Positions 4,657-7,666 of a DNA stretch of 7,666 nt are shown here, piece after piece. The stretch comes from Anaerohalosphaeraceae bacterium (GTDB taxonomy: Bacteria > Planctomycetota > Phycisphaerae > Sedimentisphaerales > Anaerohalosphaeraceae), in contig DAOVIC010000089.1 in NCBI GenBank assembly GCA_030671565.1, forward strand, positions 1-7,666. Direction: 5' to 3'. Both the position numbers and the translations under genes were made by a program. Under the pieces are notes generated by a model that made no database searches, was not told where the DNA came from, and worked only from the letters and a program-made list of their open reading frames with translations. Numbering within the stretch: the first letter of the stretch is position 1; each line of letters opens with the position of its first letter.

Positions 4657-7410
4657 ATGGATAAACACATCGCAAGCGAGGCTGGTTTACTTCAGGCAAG
4701 CATAAATGGAAACAGTGCTGCCTTTGAGTCGATAGTGCGCAAATACCAGGGCCTTATCTGTGCGATTACATATAGTGCCACCAGTGACATCGAAAAAAGC
4801 GAAGAGCTTGCCCAGGAAACATTTGTTCGAGCCTGGAAAAACCTCAAACAGCTAAAGGATCTAAGCAGTTTTAGGGCATGGCTGTGTACCATAGCCAGGA
4901 CCACCGTCAAAAATCACTTCCGAAGCCAAAATCGCGACCTGCTGCATAAAGCCGGCTCTCTCGACAATGCAGCCGCCGAATCTTCCGATACAGCCGATCC
5001 AGCAGACAACCTTGTTTCCATGGAAGAGCAAACCGTAGTAGCTAAGGCGCTTCAGGATATACCGGAATCATATCGCCAGCCGCTTATACTTTTCTACCGT
5101 CAGGAAAAATCAGTCAAACAGGTAGCCGAATTGCTCGAACTATCCGAGGACAATGTTCGCACACGTCTGTCACGCGGAAGAAAAATGCTCAAAGAGCAAG
5201 TCGCCGCGATGGTCGAAAAAACGCTGGCCAACACCGCACCGGGTAAGGCGTTTACTGTGTGCGTAATGGCATCAGTGGCGGGTATAGCAATGAAAACTTC
5301 CGCAGTCGCCGCCACCGCTGCTGCAGCAACAACCGGCATTCCAGCCGCTGCCCCCTCCGCAGCTGTAATGTCGGCGATAACCGCAAAGATAATCACAGCA
5401 GCAGCGGTAATAGTCATTGCTGTTGCAGCGGTGGTAACTTATAAGCAGATCACCAAGCCAAGCCCAAAACCGGAATTCTCACGAGCGGGAATAGTAGTTC
5501 AGGAGCAAGTAGATGAACAGAAAAAGATCACAGAAGAAGTAACTGCCCTGCCCAACGATGAAACGAAAGGTTTGTCAGCTATTGATACAACGACGAAGAA
5601 CTTAGATAGTAAAGAGTCCGGTGGTTCAACTACGGAGATTATGCAAAAGGCAGACAAAAACAACTCAACTGTATCAGATGACAACTTGATTGTTGGTGGT
5701 TTTATAAAATCTGAAGATGGCGAGCCCATCGCTGGCGTAGATGTTAAACTTTTGTGGGATGTAATACGAGGTAATATGCCAATGAATGACAGCAGTAAGG
5801 CTGTTACCGATCCTAACGGAAGGTGGCAATGTCAGATTACCGGCGAATCGGAAGATATTTTAATTCGCCTTAAACATCCTGATTATCTCGCGAAGTTTTT
5901 TAGTTACCGTCCCTCATTTGAAAACCTTATCGAAAAAACGGCGGTGTTGATAATGAAAAAAGGCATGGTAGTTGCCGGATATGTCCATGATACACAGGGC
6001 AACCCTGTCGCTAACGCTCTAATCATGCCGCCGCGTTCCATTACAAGTACCAGCGGTAAGCATGGTATTCAAGATAGTGCTAAAACTGCCCGTACTGATG
6101 ACGATGGTGTTTTTTTACTCAAAGCCGTAGAACTCGGCCTGCAGGACATTGCTGTTGATGCTAAGGGATACGCCCCTGCATTTGTTAGCGTTAATGTTAT
6201 AGAGGAAACCCCGCCAATTGAGATCACACTTGACCATGGGCAAGATCTTACAGGTGTTGTCGTTGGCATAGATGGTAAACCAATTTCAGGGGTTGAAATT
6301 AAAATCGATGAATGGCAGATCATACAAGGGAAAGATACAAATAATTTTAACTATAAGCAATTTAAGATTTTAAGACGCCAGGCTAGTTCTGATGCTCAAG
6401 GGCAATATATCATTAAACATCTACCACCTATAGGAGATGTTAACATATTATTTGCAAAGAGACCACATCACCTTATATCAAATATAAAAAACAACATGGC
6501 TAAAAACAAAACCAAAAGCGTCACCATGTTTCCTATACCTAAAATCACCGGTGCTGTAATTGATGCTGATTCCGAAAAATCGATCACTGAATTTAAAGTA
6601 ACCATTGGTTGTACGTGGGATCCAAATTCAAAGGGCTCATGGTATTCAAAAACAAAAAAGATCACCTCCCCGCAAGGAAATTTCAGCAGGACTAAAAGTA
6701 ATTTTTGTGCAGGAGAACTGCCCTCGCCTGGTTGGGTAGCAGCAAGGGTCAGTGCAAAAGGTTATTATCCTGCTCAGAGTTCATGGATGCGAATAGACCA
6801 GGAATTTTTACCGATCACCATCAGTCTTAAGAAAGCCCAGGTACTTAGCTCGACACTGTTGTACTCTGATGGTGTTGCTGTTTCAAATACTGATGTCATA
6901 CTCATAGAACCATCCTCCTGGGTACAAGTTAGAAACGGCAAACTAGATGAAGCCATAATTAATTGTCAATACCGCGTAACCAAAACAGACACCAATGGCT
7001 ATTTTGAATTTTCCGCACCATCTGCACCGACTAAAATTTTAGTTCTTGATTACGATGAATATGTAGTTGCCGACACAAACGACCTAAAGGACATGCTGAC
7101 GATGGCTCCCTGGGCTTATGTGATCGGGTCAGTAGATACCGGTAACGAAACAAATTCAAATATTATCGTTCAAATCGCAACAGTATATGACCCGAATGAA
7201 CAAATACGGTGGATGTCAAAGCAAACCACAAATGCCAATGGTAATTTTGAGTTTTTCAACATTCCAGCCATTCCGCAAAAAACATACTATGGCTCGGCCG
7301 ACAGTACAAATGCACTTAATAATGGAGCCGATATTAATCCTCGTTCCAATTCGGAGATAGAACTCCTTCTCGGCACACTTCAATCAGTTGACACGGGGGA
7401 AGAAAATTAA
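4657..7410 (+). CDS. ECF-type sigma factor fused to a membrane anchor and carboxypeptidase-regulatory-like repeats
   Basis: A 917-residue fusion. Residues 20-92 are sigma2: FESIVRKYQGLI, then EELAQETFVRAWKNL, then FRAWLCTIARTTVKNHFR, which covers the -10-binding and core-binding helices. Residues 125-185 are sigma4, with ALQDIPESYRQPLIL and a helix-turn-helix VAELLELSEDNVRTRLSRGR. An Ala-rich stretch follows (196-240, beginning PGKAFTVCVMASVAG), then a hydrophobic helix (about 243-261, KIITAAAVIVIAVAAVV) capped by a basic YKQITK. A polar linker (265-343) leads to about six beta-sandwich repeats starting near 345, 437, 529, 629, 728 and 822. Most carry a G-x-V/I opening, a G-x-P-I/V-x-G/N-A/V-x-V/I element and a T/S-D-x-x-G-x-F/Y turn, as in carboxypeptidase-regulatory-like or prealbumin-like domains. 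With one membrane helix the repeats lie outside; if 200-212 also spans, they would be inside. No anti-sigma gene is adjacent. The ligand is unknown; polymer or carbohydrate sensing is only a guess. Confidence 0.88.
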   Translation: MDKHIASEAGLLQASINGNSAAFESIVRKYQGLICAITYSATSDIEKSEELAQETFVRAWKNLKQLKDLSSFRAWLCTIARTTVKNHFRSQNRDLLHKAGSLDNAAAESSDTADPADNLVSMEEQTVVAKALQDIPESYRQPLILFYRQEKSVKQVAELLELSEDNVRTRLSRGRKMLKEQVAAMVEKTLANTAPGKAFTVCVMASVAGIAMKTSAVAATAAAATTGIPAAAPSAAVMSAITAKIITAAAVIVIAVAAVVTYKQITKPSPKPEFSRAGIVVQEQVDEQKKITEEVTALPNDETKGLSAIDTTTKNLDSKESGGSTTEIMQKADKNNSTVSDDNLIVGGFIKSEDGEPIAGVDVKLLWDVIRGNMPMNDSSKAVTDPNGRWQCQITGESEDILIRLKHPDYLAKFFSYRPSFENLIEKTAVLIMKKGMVVAGYVHDTQGNPVANALIMPPRSITSTSGKHGIQDSAKTARTDDDGVFLLKAVELGLQDIAVDAKGYAPAFVSVNVIEETPPIEITLDHGQDLTGVVVGIDGKPISGVEIKIDEWQIIQGKDTNNFNYKQFKILRRQASSDAQGQYIIKHLPPIGDVNILFAKRPHHLISNIKNNMAKNKTKSVTMFPIPKITGAVIDADSEKSITEFKVTIGCTWDPNSKGSWYSKTKKITSPQGNFSRTKSNFCAGELPSPGWVAARVSAKGYYPAQSSWMRIDQEFLPITISLKKAQVLSSTLLYSDGVAVSNTDVILIEPSSWVQVRNGKLDEAIINCQYRVTKTDTNGYFEFSAPSAPTKILVLDYDEYVVADTNDLKDMLTMAPWAYVIGSVDTGNETNSNIIVQIATVYDPNEQIRWMSKQTTNANGNFEFFNIPAIPQKTYYGSADSTNALNNGADINPRSNSEIELLLGTLQSVDTGEEN

Positions 7411-7425
7411 AGGAGTCAGACCTGC

Positions 7426-7439
7426 CCCGATCCATCGGG
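7426..7439 (+). terminator. CCCGAT/ATCGGG hairpin after the sigma-factor gene, possible terminator or dispersed repeat
   Basis: CCCGAT and ATCGGG, six-base perfect arms around CC, begin 15 nt after the stop codon. The position fits a terminator, but the following bases are AGGGCTAAAAAACTTTT rather than a clean T-run, so termination may be weak. The G+C-rich palindrome could also be a copy of a dispersed genomic repeat. The remaining sequence to 7666 shows a pyrimidine-rich tract (about 7460-7490) and AT-rich DNA with no supported gene. Confidence 0.4.
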
Positions 7440-7666
7440 AGGGCTAAAAAACTTTTGCTGTTACTTTTAATCTCTCTCTCCTCCTTTTCCTCGGTGTCTA
7501 CCCACAAAACTGCTTAAAAACGTGTGATTTTGTGATGAAAATACAAAAAATGTAAGAGAATGCTTCAAAATGGCTGTTTTTGTAAAGGCTGCATAAGCTT
7601 TTGCGGCGTAAGCACTTAGGGGTTATTTTCGCAAAATTTCATTTTTTCCTTGAACAATTCAAACAA

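Noticed and set aside
7465..7492. A perfect AAGGAGGAG Shine-Dalgarno-like sequence on the minus strand within a pyrimidine-rich plus-strand tract.
   Set aside because: No start codon follows at a suitable distance on the minus strand, so it is probably simple pyrimidine-rich sequence.
7560..7619. A 19-codon open frame encoding a peptide with four cysteines.
   Set aside because: It is very short, has only a weak purine-rich stretch upstream, and could easily arise by chance; no conservation can be shown.
7599..7636. Inverted repeat TTTTGCG / CGCAAAA with a 24-nt loop near the right edge.
   Set aside because: Long loop, AT-rich arms and no adjacent gene; likely chance in this composition.
1..7666. 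CRISPR arrays, tRNA or rRNA genes and transposase genes.
   Set aside because: I looked for regularly spaced repeats, tRNA-like cloverleaf sequences with CCA-proximal stems, and transposase motifs, and saw none.

Overview
The window carries two kinds of genes. One set is conserved translation-related housekeeping genes: release factor 1, ribosomal protein L31 and an ABC-F ATPase. The other is accessory: a two-gene nucleotidyltransferase module and a 917-residue ECF sigma factor fused to a membrane anchor and a large repeat ectodomain. Sigma factors with long membrane-anchored C-terminal extensions are characteristic of Planctomycetota. With the small partner type next to the nucleotidyltransferase and the mixed base composition, this suggests a planctomycete, possibly of class Phycisphaerae. 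That is inference from gene style; no rRNA or other phylogenetic marker was tested.

Layout, left to right: prfA (minus, 28-1116); an intergenic gap with a rho-independent terminator for rpmE, a TACCC/GGGTA palindrome and a weak candidate prfA promoter; rpmE (minus, 1289-1510) behind a good sigma-70-type promoter (1539-1566); a short AT-rich spacer with inverted repeats; a minor nucleotidyltransferase (minus, 1734-2174) overlapping by 50 nt a 69-residue upstream gene (minus, 2125-2334), both driven by a near-consensus promoter with a 7-bp inverted repeat at its predicted start point; an ABC-F protein (minus, 2459-4408); a 248-nt divergent intergenic region with a second TACCC/GGGTA palindrome; the sigma-factor fusion (plus, 4657-7410); and 256 nt of non-coding sequence holding a CCCGAT/ATCGGG hairpin.

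Working together: RF1, L31 and the ABC-F ATPase all act on the ribosome, but each appears to be a separate transcription unit here. The nucleotidyltransferase and its small partner look like one translationally coupled, probably self-regulated unit resembling a toxin-antitoxin or defence module, though neither toxicity nor a target can be read from the sequence. The sigma-factor fusion reads as a single-protein signalling device: a cytoplasmic sigma2/sigma4 core, an Ala-rich hydrophobic anchor, and about six beta-sandwich (carboxypeptidase-regulatory-like) repeats that would lie outside the membrane if only one helix crosses it. No anti-sigma gene is visible next to it. The sigma fusion and the nucleotidyltransferase pair are the two parts most worth following up.
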